Assembly (NCBI GenBank): GCA_963920525.1
Contig: OY986437.1
Location: forward strand, 117,018,715 to 117,082,714
DNA: 64,000 bases
Direction: 5' to 3'
Source: Dichetophora obliterata
Taxonomy: Eukaryota; Arthropoda; Insecta; Diptera; Sciomyzidae
Shown here: positions 9,901-21,449 of the stretch, in pieces
Numbering within the stretch: position 1 is the stretch's first letter
How the letters are laid out: the number at the start of each line of letters is the position of its first letter
The notes under the pieces: generated by a model
What the model was told of the DNA's origin: nothing
The model's database searches: none
The model's input: only the letters and a program-made list of their open reading frames with translations
Program-made: the position numbers and the translations under genes

Positions 9901-11079
9901 AAATTATTTAACTGTAGTGTATCTCTTTTTGATTTGGGGGGCACTTGCCTGTGAGCCTGTGGACGCCCATGCACAGGAACAAACCAATTATTTACCGCAT
10001 TGCCAGCGACCACCTATCACAGACAGGGCCGTAGCCAGAATTTACCCATGGGGGGTTCCGATGAACATTTTTTTTTATTCAAAATTAAAATATACAAGTT
10101 TTTGTTTCATTTCCTTTTCAAGTTAATTTTTTTATATATTATTTATGTAAGTAAACTTATTAAGGTACCTCGATTTCCATTGGAAAAAGTCATATTTGTA
10201 CCCCTCTAAAAATTAACCTTAATTTATTTTGTAAAGATTCAAAAACCTTCAAAAATCATGTTTTCCGTAAATATATTGTCTGGTAGAATAGTTGTAACAA
10301 AAACAAACTCTAAGATATTAAAGGCCGGAAAAAGCTCTTCCAATCTGCATTAAAAATTTAAAAAATTTGCAGTAGCATTGAAGATAATGCCGGTATTTTT
10401 TGTATTTTTTAAAATTTATTTTCACTAAAATTGAAATAACTTCATTATTTCTAAAGCGATCCTCACTTTCAAGATATCGTTAAAAAAAGAATTTCTAAAA
10501 TTTAAACATATTAAAGCTTAAACATCAATTATAAAATAAACACTTTACGAAAAAATTTTGTAAAAAATTAAAAAAAAAAATAAAAATGAAGTTATTCGAA
10601 TTTTAAAAGTTTTTGTATGGAAATAAAATAAAAAATTTTCAAAATTAAGTCTTATTTTTTTGCAAATTCTACCAACACGTTCCGCTGTGTTACTGTGCGG
10701 CCACTGTGTATGCACATCCGTTCAAACGGATCTTGCCCATTGAATTCCGGAGGTATGTTTTAAGCAATTTTGGGGATGAAAACGATATCTCATTTATCTC
10801 AAATTAATAAAATTTTAGAGACAGAAAAACTTTTACATAAACTTCCTAAGTCTTAAAACCTAAAAATTCACAAAATTACTTAAACATTTGACTTAAAACT
10901 CTTTCTCGGGTTAGACTTCAGAAAAATGTAAGTCAACTTTTTATAATTCATGAGTAACTTCAAACATTCCTCAAAAAGTAAACCAGATTTTACCAGACTC
11001 ATATCTTTAATTCGAAAGATAATTGTTTAAAAACTATTGACTATAAGAGAGTCACAATGAAAGGGGGCAGAAAAATGTA

Positions 11080-12083
11080 GGGACAGTGGGGAGTTTTGAA
11101 GCACGCTTTGTTTGGGGCTCAAAACTACCACAAAAATATTTTTTTTCACATTTTTTCGAAACGAATCTCTAGAGCATCATAAATACATTTCCTGATTGAC
11201 GGATTTGCATTAAGTCCAAAATCATTGGCAGTTTTTGCCTGTTGGCCCAAAAGAGTGGTTTTTGGCGTTTTCAAAAATCGTAGGGAATTGTGAAGCACGA
11301 CTAAAAATCCCAGAAAATTGAATTAAATTAAAGTAAATTCTTTATCCCAATAAGAAGAAATGACAAATTATTAAGATTATTATGTATTAGAGTTAAGAAA
11401 ATGGAAAAAAATGAAAATGTTATTGAAAAAAATGTGAAAAATTGCAAGTTGTTCAATCATTCCGATTCGCAACGAACGCAAGTTTTCGCATAATTTTCCA
11501 AGTTTTTTCATTGTTTTTCATAATTTTCAAGGTTTTCTAAAAGATTTCATAATAATCTTATATTTTTAATAGTTTTTAACTTCTCGAGTTAAAATATATT
11601 GAAAAAATCCTTGGAATTGAAGTTAACACTCGAATTTTTTACAAATAATGCTTAATACTCATATAAAATACGATTTCAGGTTGACATCTATAATATTTGT
11701 CGTGTTTCACGCTCCCAATTGATGTGCTTAATTTATACCCATTTGCTTCTATTTTAAAATTGCCACAGCATCAGTAAGACATAAAATGTTTTTGCATAAA
11801 ACCTTTTGAACGTCAAAAGCCTAATCGTTGCTGATTATTTGGTGTGTGCTCACCTTTTCGATTTGCTAGAAAATGTTTATGAAAATGGCACAAACACGAA
11901 TGCTCAAAAAACTTTTCGAACAAAATGTTGAACACACTGTCGGGAGAGGTACGAAAAAAGTGTGCTATCGGGACGAGTGCTAGTAAAAAACTGGGATATT
12001 AGGTGAAAAAATGTTGACAGTAGGTAATCAAAACCGCTGTTAAGCGACATCTATGGCCGTGCTTCGATACTCCCCACTGTCCC
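11080..12083. mobile_element. Nested TIR element, superfamily not resolved (about 1 kb)
   Basis: The ends are inverted repeats GGGACAGTGGGGAGT followed by a GAAGCACG word, about 25 bp with a few mismatches. TGAAGCACG-like words recur inside near both ends (for example near 11288), as in subterminal transposase-binding sites. The insertion point falls inside the hAT zinc-finger coding fragment. I see no clean TSD and no coding sequence. Confidence 0.65.
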
Positions 12084-12085
12084 CA

Positions 12086-12249
12086 ATATAATAAAAACTT
12101 GTTTTGTGCCGTAAATTAAGAAGAGGCTGATATGCAATGCTGCCATAAGCAGATCTAAGGAAAACGCAGAACTTACAATAAGCTTCATTTGCATATTTGG
12201 AGTAAGCCAACCAACTCCAGCCACAAAACCATGGATGCTGAAATTTCAA
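12086..12249 (-). pseudogene. hAT transposase N-terminal zinc-finger fragment
   Basis: The reading frame begins MKFQHPWFCGWSWLAYSKY and continues EAYCKFCVFLR. This is the pattern of the TTF/ZMYM-type zinc finger of hAT transposases (FxxxWFxxxPWLxYS, then an AFCxxC pair). It should bind DNA at the transposon ends. The frame runs on to 12040, but after about 12085 it is translating the TIR of the nested element, so the gene is cut there. The DDE catalytic part is not found. It belongs to the surrounding 8-bp-TSD element by position and strand. Confidence 0.7.
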
Positions 12250-12521
12250 TTTTCGAGAACCGCTCGAGAGAAAGTTAAAATCAGTTGTTGGCTAAAGTAT
12301 ACTTTAAAATCTTTCTAGGCAGTTCGATTTAGAAAGGTTTTTTCATTATACATACATGTGTGTGGCATCTTTGTTGGCATCACTGTTATCATCGCTACCA
12401 TCATCTACAACTGCCGATGTCAAGGGTAGCGAAAACAATAGTGATGGTAATTTTGAATGTATCACGTTTAATTTAATAAATCACGATACATTTTTTTCAC
12501 TATTCTTGTTTGCACGAATCA

Positions 12522-12869
12522 ACTCATAACAAAGACTTTTACACGTAAACGCAACTTCAGTATATGATTTGTTAAGTTTTTTAGTGATTCAATGAAATGA
12601 TTATTTGAATGCATTAGTTTTTACAAATCGGATGGGGTTTGAAGCCCGAAAACCCCCTTGCCTACGGCCCTGATCACAGGTACACTTCCATTCGTACTCA
12701 TAACAAAGACTTTTACACGTAAACGCAACTTCAGTATATGATTTGTTAAGTTTTTTAGTGATTCAATGAAATGATTATTTGAATGCATTAGTTTTTACAA
12801 AACGGATGGGGTTTGAAGCCCGAAAACCCCCTTGCCTACGGCCCTGATCACAGGTACACTTCCTTTCGT
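12522..12869. repeat. 174-bp tandem duplication of the hAT right end plus host flank
   Basis: Unit one is 12522-12695 and unit two 12696-12869, almost identical. Each contains the terminal 150 bp of the hAT, the 8-bp TSD and about 15 bp of host flank (GTACACTTCC). The duplication therefore happened after insertion. Confidence 0.85.
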
Positions 12870-13901
12870 ATTGGCAAAGAATCAAAGCATAACCTTGTAA
12901 ACACTCTATTTACCACCGTTCTCTGCCAGAGCTATAGCCAGTTTAAAGGTCATTTAGTGCGTCTAGGCGGACCTGCACGTCCACAGTGTTGGTCCGAGAG
13001 AATCGCCAATATCAATAAGCTGTAAGATCAGCAAGTGTTAGCCACAGTACCCCCAGTTACCATCACTTCATTAGTTTTAATTAACTCTAGGATATGCAAC
13101 ATTCTGGAAGGCGGTTACATAACCTACTGGGCCCAAGTAGTCCCCTGTATAGAAAACGGTAGAGAAGTGGCATGTCCTTTTATATTTTTAAATAGGCAGG
13201 TATGATGATTGCAGGTATAATATCCATTTGTATTTGCCCTATCATTTTCTTCACCACACAATAAACAAAAAAAAAAAAATTCGAAACCAATACATAACTT
13301 GCTCACTGAAAGCACTGAGATCACAAACAATAATAATAATAGACAAAAAAAAAAATATTACACAATAATCGTGGTAGACATGGTAAGCACACAACACAAC
13401 ACGTCCGAAAATAATCTCTTGTATGCGTGAAAACTCCTAGAGAGGGGGGGTCTCTGGGGGTCTGGGCTTACTTAGGTTGAGTAGATAACTTTTGATGTTA
13501 AAATAATAAAAAGGAAAATTGCTTCTACGAACTGAGTCCGATCGTTACAATTTTGGGTTATTGTGCTCATAAAGCATCGCAACAAGAAGTCATGAAGTTG
13601 CAGATCGATGCGTAACAAAATGTTAAAGATATACATTTTTAAACTCGAAATGGGCCTAGTTAGGCGCAGTTGCCCATGCTAATGTTTAAGGAAAACCATA
13701 CTCATCATTTAGCAGCGACCACCTTACTTGAGAGTGACAAACGCATTTGTCGAGTATTGTTACGAAAAACTGTCCTTAGCATCATTGCTTTAACCAGCTT
13801 CTACATCAAGAGTGATCCAACGTTTGCTTGTCAGCGGACGCAATGTTTACATATTTGGTACCAGATATTGGCCAGATATTATGCAACACTGACCCTGTCA
13901 A
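12870..13901. other. Unassigned stretch between the hAT and the 13.9-kb MITE
   Basis: It is somewhat less AT-rich than its surroundings, with no recognisable coding motif. The open frame at 12813-13025 is partly transposon end. A G7 run occurs near 13443. Confidence 0.4.
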
Positions 13902-13909
13902 CTACCATC

Positions 13910-14498
13910 CATGGTGTAAGAAAACCAGGTGTTAGTGAGTTTTTGACAACACTATGAATTTCTTTGGTTATGTCAAAAAATTGTGAGCGAAAGACCGGAA
14001 CTGTTGATAGTTGTCAAATTGTGTTATTTGTTTGAGTTGCTAGATGATGTGCTATAGTTTTTATTGTGCGAATTAAGTATAAATAAATATTAAATGCAAT
14101 TAATTGTGCCGTTTTGTGTTGACAAAAAGTTATTGCAGTCGTCTTCGCCGATTTGACAAATTTGTCGTTGAATGTTTTGGTCATTTAATCAGAAACGTGC
14201 GCTGGAAGGTGCCTCTGACATGAAGCTTTGGCCAGCATGCAAATTGTCTTGCATTCACATCGTTTTTTTTTTTATAACGCACAGCGTCTCATATTTTTTT
14301 TATAGTTTTCCATATCACTTTATTATCACTTTAGTCTCAGTAAAAATCTTATAAACTTGCAGAAAGACACGAATTTAACAAAATTTGTTTTCATTGCAAT
14401 TCACCGTCAGCTGTTTTTGCCAAGAGCGGGGAAAAATAATTTTATCATTTTGAGAGAGAAGTGTCAAACTCGCTAGCACCTCTATTTCTTACACCATG
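13910..14498. mobile_element. 589-bp MITE with exact 8-bp TSD
   Basis: The ends are CATGGTGTAAGAAA and its inverse, with inversion continuing over about 35 bp (GGTGYTAGYGAGTTT). CTACCATC is present on both sides (13902-13909 and 14499-14506), an exact 8-bp duplication. That size fits hAT or P superfamilies. It contains no transposase. Confidence 0.85.
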
Positions 14499-14602
14499 CT
14501 ACCATCTGTTAATAGACTACTGTCAAAATTTCAGCTTGCTGTGACGCTTAGTTTTCATTCACAAGCCATTGACAGCAGACGATCTTGAGAGTTTTGGCGA
14601 AA

Positions 14603-15614
14603 ATGGAAAAAAAAAAGATTTCGTGTGCTTATCAAGCATTATTTTTTGAGCAAAAAAACTATCAGCCAAACCAAGGAAAGGCTTGATAAATACTAAGGGG
14701 ACTCTGCACCATCGATTGGAATGATTCACAAGTGGTTTACCGAATTCCGATGTGGTCCTACAAGCACAAGTAATGCTGAACGTTCTGGACGTCCAAATGA
14801 GGTCACGACACCAGAAATGGTCACAAAAATCCACGATATCGCAGAGTCAAAGTGCCGTAGTTGAGGCCGTAGGCATCTCAAACGAACGAGTGTGGAACAT
14901 TTTGCGAAATCATTTGGTTATGAAAAAATTATCCGCAAGTTGGGTGCCACGTTTGCTCATTCTCGACAATAAACGCGATCGTGTGATTGATTCAAAGGCG
15001 TGTTTGGCGATAATGAAAAAGATAGGAAGGATTTTTTCCGTCAATTAGTAACCGTGAACGAAACATGGATCCATCACAACACACTAGAGACAAAGGAACA
15101 GTCGAAACAGTGGACTTCGCCGACCGAACGTGCTCCGAAGAAGGCGAAGACGGTGCTATCGGCCGGAAAGGTTATGGTGACAGTATTTTGGGATCATACA
15201 TCGATTACCTTTCACCAAAAAGAGCAATCAATGGCGAATACTATGCAGCCAAATTGGACCGTTTGAACGACGTTTTGAAATAGAAAACGAAGCGAGGCGA
15301 GGAAAAAAGCACTCTTCAATTAAGACAATGCGCGCGTTCACACATGCGCAGCATCCATGGAAAAATTCCATGAATTCAAGTACAAATTGCTTCTTCATCC
15401 AGCACATTCTCCAGATTTGGCCCCCTCCGACTATTTTCTGTTTCCAAACCTGAAGAAATGGCTCGGAGGAAAGATATTCATCACCAGAGAGGAGTTCATC
15501 ACCGAATCAGACTCCTATTTTGAGGACCTTCCGAAAACGTATTTTTCGCATGGAATCAAAAAAATGGAGGAACGTTGGACGAAGTGTATCGAGCTAAAAA
15601 GAAGACTATATTGA
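14603..15614 (+). pseudogene. mariner transposase, inactivated
   Basis: The frame starts MEKKKISCAYQAL (already frameshifted from the family's usual N-terminus) and, across several frames, gives GMIHKWFTEFRCG, VGISNERVWNIL, WVPRLL, KDFFRQLVTVNETWIHH, APKKAKT, HPAHSPDLAPSDYFLFPNLK and YFEDLPKTYF. This is a mariner D,D34D transposase of the cut-and-paste Tc1/mariner superfamily. Damage: the first catalytic Asp is Asn (VNETW instead of VDETW); the second motif reads with a stop before DN; and there are at least three frameshifts and a missing stretch around 14860. The third motif (PDLAPSDY) survives. The N-terminal half is a paired helix-turn-helix DNA-binding region. I could not pin the TIRs. 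Confidence 0.9.
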
Positions 15615-15659
15615 GATATAAAACAGTTTATGTGTAATAAAGTCATTTCTGTTTTATCT

Positions 15660-16170
15660 CCACGCTAAAACTTTTTAAGCCCATGCATCTGTGAATAATA
15701 ATCGGAATTATACTTTTAAACTGTTGAAATTTTTTTTTATTTTATATATGAGTGACTTTATTCTTACAAAGAATTTATCGAAAAAAAAAACAACTTAAAC
15801 TTGATATTCCATGCGGCAAAATGGAGCCAAACTTGAATGAAATATAATCCAAAGTAAGCAAAAATTACAAAAATATTTCAATACAATCCACATTCTTAAA
15901 AAACATGCACTTAAGTTATTTAATGTATTTGTAAGGTGTGTGTGTGTTTTTTTAATAGTCTCACAGCTATTTTTAGGTGGCTCTTAACGGAGCTGACAAG
16001 TTTTGTTGCTGTTGTTTAGTGATTTATATCGCAATTAATCGCAAATAAGCGCTACAACTGTAATATAACACGATAATAATTGTTAACATTAACAGCAACA
16101 CGCGTTGAGTTTGTTTTAGGTTTGAATAATTATACAAGCATTCTATACCATTATGAAGGAATATATTCAG
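15660..16170. other. Unassigned AT-rich stretch
   Basis: No coding motif, inverted repeat or RNA gene recognised apart from a short (GT)n run near 15937. Confidence 0.4.
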
Positions 16171-16385
16171 CCCAATTTTGAATGGTTTTTCCGGGGGAAT
16201 CGGAAAAGGGAGTTTTAATTTTTAAGATAAAGTTCAAAAACATTTTGGAAATTTTTAATGCCAATTTGTTTATCAACCGCCAATATTCATGAGTGTAAGC
16301 AAAAAATATGTGATATTTTTATCTGCTATCTTTAAACTGAAAACTCCCTTTTCCGATTCCTCGGGAAAAACCATTCAGAATTGGG
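16171..16385. mobile_element. 215-bp MITE
   Basis: The ends CCCAATTTTGAATGG and the matching inverse continue for about 48 bp (through TTTTTCC and AATCGGAAAAGGGAGTTTT). There is no coding capacity and no clean TSD. Confidence 0.8.
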
Positions 16386-16490
16386 CTTTTCCACACAGGA
16401 ATAAGCCTGCAGTGAAAAATCGTACTAAATTCGAAAAATTTAACTAGTTGACTCAGTAGTTCAAATAAAACTAGTCAAAAAATACTATTA

Positions 16491-16741
16491 GGGTATTCAC
16501 AAGGTGTGCTATCATGCCATAATGTCATATTGTCCTAAGATTTTACACTAGTTTAAGCATTTTATTGTTGCCTTCCATATAAAAAAAGTACTAATATATT
16601 ACAACTCTGAAAGCTATGCTTATTGAAGTGTCGTAATCAAACAACTGTTTCTTATTTGCATTTATTTATCTTGTAAATTTTAGTTGTAAAATTTTAGGAC
16701 AATATGACAATATGACATGATAGCACACCTTGTGAATACCC
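16491..16741. mobile_element. 251-bp MITE with GGGTATTCAC termini
   Basis: Inverted ends of about 55 bp begin GGGTATTCACAAGGTGTGCT. The bordering bases are TA on each side. It lies within an ACTAGT-rich sequence (16440-16490 and 16750-16860). Confidence 0.85.
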
Positions 16742-17249
16742 TAAATATGTCAAACTAGTTAAATCTTACTAACCAAAAAATTACTCGATAAGTTACTATC
16801 TGTATTTCAGCTAGTTCAAAAATACAAGCTGTTTTACTAGTTATAAAACAGATATGAGCTTCCAGAAGCTCAATTGGCTCAGCTTCAAATTTGTTTTGTT
16901 TTATCGACTTTGTGTTTGCACATTTGTAAAAACAACAACACGTACAAAAAATAACAACAAAACCGACGTTCACCAAATTTCTAACTTGCTAACAAGAACA
17001 AATGCATGCAAAGGAAACAAAAAGCAAGCCTTACTCAATGGCGCTGCGCTTGAGATGTTTGTGCCATTATATGTGTTGCATGCATGTGTGTATGTACACA
17101 TGATTTCTTTTTGTTTTTCTGGTTAATTTTTTAATAGAAATAGAAAATTAGTGTAACCTTATTGGGTTTTTTGTTGCATTTATTTTGTTCTTTTTCTTTT
17201 GCTACGATGAGCAAAAGCAATAATGAGTATAATTTTGTGTTTGTTTAAA
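16742..17249. other. ACTAGT-rich flank and unassigned sequence
   Basis: ACTAGT words at 16750-16840 recur at 16440-16480, 19880-19930 and 24210-24270, suggesting a dispersed repeat. The open frames here are short and unrecognised. Confidence 0.35.
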
Positions 17250-18734
17250 AAAAAATATAGCAGTGAGGGGGCTGCCGACCGAAGCGAAAACCTATAGAAG
17301 ACTTTTGTCCTGTCATGGACCGCTTTACTGCTTTATAAAAATGTTCATGCTAATCGGAAAAACTTTTTATATTATCCCTCCCCTAGTCTTTCATTATATC
17401 TTTCAAAATATTTTTTATTCAGATAGCATTTTTATTTTATAAATAACCAAACTTAGGGTATACACTCCACTTCGTAATTTTCCGAAAATTTCAGTGCAAT
17501 TGTTGTTGTTCTGGTTTTCAGAAGATTGCTTAAATTTAATCATCTATTGAGTTGATGAAAAATAATCGTCGGAAATTTGCGAAGAAAAGATGTGGTCAAT
17601 GCGCACAAGCAACTGTGTTTCATGAGAAAAAACAACATCCTGAAAGGTCTTTGGAAAGGAAATATTTCATATAATTTAGTTTTTCACTTATTTTCTTAAT
17701 TTTTCACAATTCAACGGCAACAACAAATGTTTCAATAAATTAACAGTTTGCGCATTGTCAGTTTGACAAATATTTTGGAAAAAAAATTTAAAAGCAGTCG
17801 CTCACTTCAACTCGTCGTAAATTTGCGATTTCGGAAAATTACGAAGTGAAGTGTATACCCTAACTATATTATTACATTCAAATTGAATATTGCTGATATA
17901 AAAATAAAATACAGGGAGCACCATTGAATGAAAAAAATCCTCAAAAAATGAAATAAATTTTCTATTTTTTATATATGATATTTTGTTTGATTCGTCTTGA
18001 AGTTTCTTTTAATGCCTGCATTTGAGATCTTGCTACAAGGAAAACAGAAAACATAGCAAACAAAGTGCAGTTTATTTTCTGCCCCCGATTCGGTTCATCC
18101 AGGTATTAATATAAAAAAACAGAGTAACACATACGCAAAAATATAAATTAAACTTATTTAAATAATTAATATACACATAAAATACATAGAATTTGTATTT
18201 ACATAAATTTAATTGAATTTCATTTATATTATTTTCACTGTTTGCGTTAATAATTGAATTATATTCTAAAAAGATACTAAAGGCGTATGGAAGCTGAAAT
18301 AAGAAACAAAAAATTTTTGGACGATGCAGTCCCAGTCATGATTAAATTATTATTAGTTAGTCTTGACAATTACTTATTTTCTCACGAGCTGCGTCCATCG
18401 AATTTCACACAAAAGAAAACAATTTAAAGTGCGGGTGTCACACTCATTGGCAGCTTTCAGCGGAGTCAATAGTTGGCAACTGTTTTTTTTAAATTTGAGT
18501 GAGAAACCTTTGAAATTAAATGATCCATTTACAACAGGTGACTTCTCTGAATGCGTCCAATGTGTGTGACACACGTTTGACATTCGATGGCTGAAACACG
18601 AAATGCCACTCCTACCAATTACTTATTATACCATGGTCTCAGTCAGGGAATATGCTGGCGGCATTTATAAAACTACAAATATTTTTATTTTGGTCAAACA
18701 CACGCTCTTGGATATTGGCTATAAGGCGCTCAGC
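17250..18734 (+). repeat. Left arm of the 5.4-kb inverted repeat
   Basis: It matches the reverse complement of 21450-22685 along nearly its whole length once the MITE at 17454-17862 is removed. Shared landmarks are the CAGTGAGGGG terminus, the CCGATTCGGTT block near 18090 and the GAGCGC block at the inner end. Confidence 0.85.
17454..17862. mobile_element. 409-bp MITE inserted in the left arm
   Basis: The ends TAGGGTATACACTCCACTTC and the inverse extend over about 33 bp. The right arm lacks it, and comparison with that empty site gives a 3-bp TSD, ACT (17451-17453 and 17863-17865). Confidence 0.9.
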
Positions 18735-18845
18735 TTTTTCGTTTGACATGATTTTGACAGAATTGTAGGTATTGTCGAAAAGGAATCAAAACAAACACAG
18801 AATATAAGGGGTATTTTTTAAAGTCTCTCCGTATCGAGCCTACCT

Positions 18846-18913
18846 GGGGCCGAATTACAGCATCCGTGATCTTATACAATTTTGCTTGATCACGGATGCT
18901 GTAATTCGGCCCC
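18846..18913. repeat. Perfect 26-bp inverted repeat with 16-nt loop
   Basis: 18846-18871 is the exact reverse complement of 18888-18913, starting GGGGCCGAATTACAGC. The outer bases resemble a hAT-like CAGGGGCC end with one change. It is probably a miniature palindromic element. Confidence 0.8.
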
Positions 18914-18983
18914 TGGTTAATATGCCTTGCTGAGCGCCTGGTAGTCAAGATCCAATAGCGTCATTTAAAAACCTACTCGCTGT

Positions 18984-19706
18984 CATGGCAGAATAACCAG
19001 GTAGGGCCGGCTCGCTTAGTGCCCTCACGCGTTAAGGGCCAAACAGACTGTTTGCGCAAATAAGACTTTTAGACAAAAGTCTACGTCATAGCGACGACCA
19101 TGCACTACACAGACTTTGTTTGCGCAGGCTTGATTTTTTAGTTCAAATTCTATTAAATTTTCTTTTTTGCTTCCATTTTTATATATTTTCCTTCACGCAC
19201 GTCTTCACTCTATTAAACTTTCGGGATTATGGCAAGTCGGTGTGATTTTCACTACACACTATACAGACGGTTTGCGCAAACACAACCAAAAATTAAAATA
19301 TTTTAATTTTTGCGCAGACATCTGCACAAACCTAAAACAGCCAACTACACTGTCGAACTGCGCAAACACTCTGTGTGGTCTGTTTGGCCCTTTAACGAAG
19401 AGTGGAAAATGAAAAGGTTGAAATAAGAATATTATGTTTTCAAAATGTAAATAGTGCGGACACGTGTGTCAAGTTTGTGTTAATTTGAATGAAAATATTA
19501 TAAAAACAGTGTAAATAAAACTATAAAATACCGAGGAAGTGTTCAATTTGCAAAAAAGCAAAAAACAAGATTAACCAAAAATCAACTGCAAAACATGAAC
19601 ATAAAGAAACTCGAGATGTTTCTGTGATTTTGACAACTAGCTCGCTTTTCTCTGCATTCTACTTCATTCCTCTCTGAGTCGGCCCTACCTGGTATTTCTG
19701 CCATGC
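18984..19706. mobile_element. Inverted-repeat element hosting the 19035-19391 MITE
   Basis: Inverted ends read CATGGCAGAAT, then CCAGGTAGGGCCG. A similar but diverged terminus bounds 21216-21445, so the two may be one family. Confidence 0.6.
19035..19391. mobile_element. 357-bp PIF/Harbinger-like MITE, TSD TTA
   Basis: The termini AGGGCCAAACAGAC are inverted. TTA on both sides (19032-19034 and 19392-19394) fits the TWA target of PIF/Harbinger. GTTTGCGCA-type palindromic words recur at least five times inside. Confidence 0.8.
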
Positions 19707-21215
19707 ACACTGACTGTATTGATGACGAGAGTTACTCGGAAAATCACGATGACGCAAACCAAAGATTTACCCTCTACAAAAATCGTTTAACGCGCCTAAA
19801 GAAGTTTTCACTTCAAAAGTATTCACTTAAAAAAAAACTGGCTCACTAAATTTATTTTCCTGCTCATGACTGTTGTAAAAGAACTAGTTGCTTAATTTAT
19901 AGTTAACTAACTAGTCGCATTTGGACTAGTTAAAAAATACAAACTGTTTTTCTAGCTGCGGCGAAGTCTCTAACTGTTGTGTTTACGTCCGTAAATGTTT
20001 AGTTTTGTGGTCGAAGCACATGAAGAACGTCCCAGTTAGTACATTCATGCATACAGCATTGATGAAACTTTTCCGGCCTGACAATAAAAGTTTTTACAAC
20101 TATTACACCAGCCAATATGGTTACAAAATAACTCGATTTTTAGAGGTTAACCATTCCAGCTCACGGATGGCTATCTCTAGAGTCGAAATATTTGGGGAAT
20201 CATTATAAAAAAATCAAGGATTGTATTGAGCATTTGTGTCGAACAAAATTTTTTTTGAAATGAAAACTTCTTTAGGCGCGTTGAACGATTTTGGTAGAGT
20301 GTAAATCTTTGGTTTGCAACATTGTCTTTTTCCGAGTAACTCTCGTCATCAATACAGACAGCAAAGATAACAAGATAGGAAACTTAGAAAACAAAAGCAA
20401 GCAACCATCAATAAGTTCCTCTGCGACGCATCGTTCTTTCCCCTCCATTTGCTCCACTGTGAAACATTAGCTGCATTCCCGTGGCACTAGATCAGATCAA
20501 ATCTCAGTAAAACAACTATAGTTCAACTTTATATCAATTTGTTATCACAGTCTTGAAACAGCTGTTTTAAGAACAATAAAAGAAAACAACAATACCAAAA
20601 CACCCATTGAGCGGTGAAACGTCAAAATAGGAAAATGAATAGCTATTTAGAGTTGCCAACTATATTCGTTTTTATAAAAAATGCTTGAAATTTGGCAGCA
20701 TTTTAAGATTAGAAATAGAGCTAGAAATCGAGCTGGTTTTAATTTTTGTTTTTGTTTTGTGAATAAAATAGAGTCGCGCTCTACATCAACGACCACGGGA
20801 ATGCAGCTATTGAATGTTACTGTTTTTTTCAATGTATATGTAGAGCTCTAGGCTAAAATAAAATAAATTTAAAATCTTTGATATTTGCTTTTTGTTTATG
20901 TTTGACTGGCCGTGAAGTCTCTTTTTAATGCCTCCACTTGAGAACTTGCTACCAGGCAAACAAAAAACATAGCAAGCAAAGTGCTGTTTATTTTCCGCCG
21001 CCAATTCGGTTAATCCCCTCTAACGTTGCGCAACCGATGTGATACTGCTCTTCTCTGTTCATCGTTGTGGTAGATTTGCTTGGTAATTGTTGTTGTAAAT
21101 GTATTTTAGTTCAGCTACAGATCTACATATACATTGATAGAAAAACAGTAAATATCCTTCATGATTTCTTTATGAAGGAACGATTTCTCAGCAGATAAAC
21201 TTATTGATGGTTGCT

Positions 21216-21445
21216 TGCTGCCATAGTAGAATTATACAAGGTAGTGTTAGGGCTGAAAGTGTTCTCTTTCTAAGTGACCATAACTTTAAAATATAATTCA
21301 TTTTGATATATTTTCCAATTCTTGCTTTCATATTGCATTCTCATTGCTTGCAGATTTTGTATGAAATGTCAACTTCGTTTTGACAGTTTCGGTCACCGGT
21401 TCTCTGCCCTAACACTACCTTGTCTAATTTTGCCATGCTTGCTGC
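21216..21445. mobile_element. 230-bp inverted-repeat element
   Basis: Inverted ends share GCTGCCATAG/GCAAGCATGG and ACAAGGTAGTGTTAGGGC. It lies immediately inside the right arm. There is no coding capacity. Confidence 0.65.
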
Positions 21446-21449
21446 ATTT

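Larger units (their letters stand above)
10024..12672 (-). mobile_element. hAT-superfamily DNA transposon, interrupted
   Basis: The termini are inverted: CAGGGCCGTAG at the left, and its complement ending ...CTACGGCCCTG at 12672. The flanks ATCACAGA (10016-10023) and ATCACAGG (12673-12680) form an 8-bp TSD with one mismatch, the hAT hallmark. A transposase fragment at 12086-12249 reads on the minus strand. A second TIR element (11080-12083) sits inside it. The left terminal region (10199-10240) is also found at 44820-44865. Confidence 0.85.

Noticed and set aside
18363..18583. Paired open frames on both strands, also at 21584-21855
   Set aside because: These are the two arms of the inverted repeat read in each direction; the translations show no domain.
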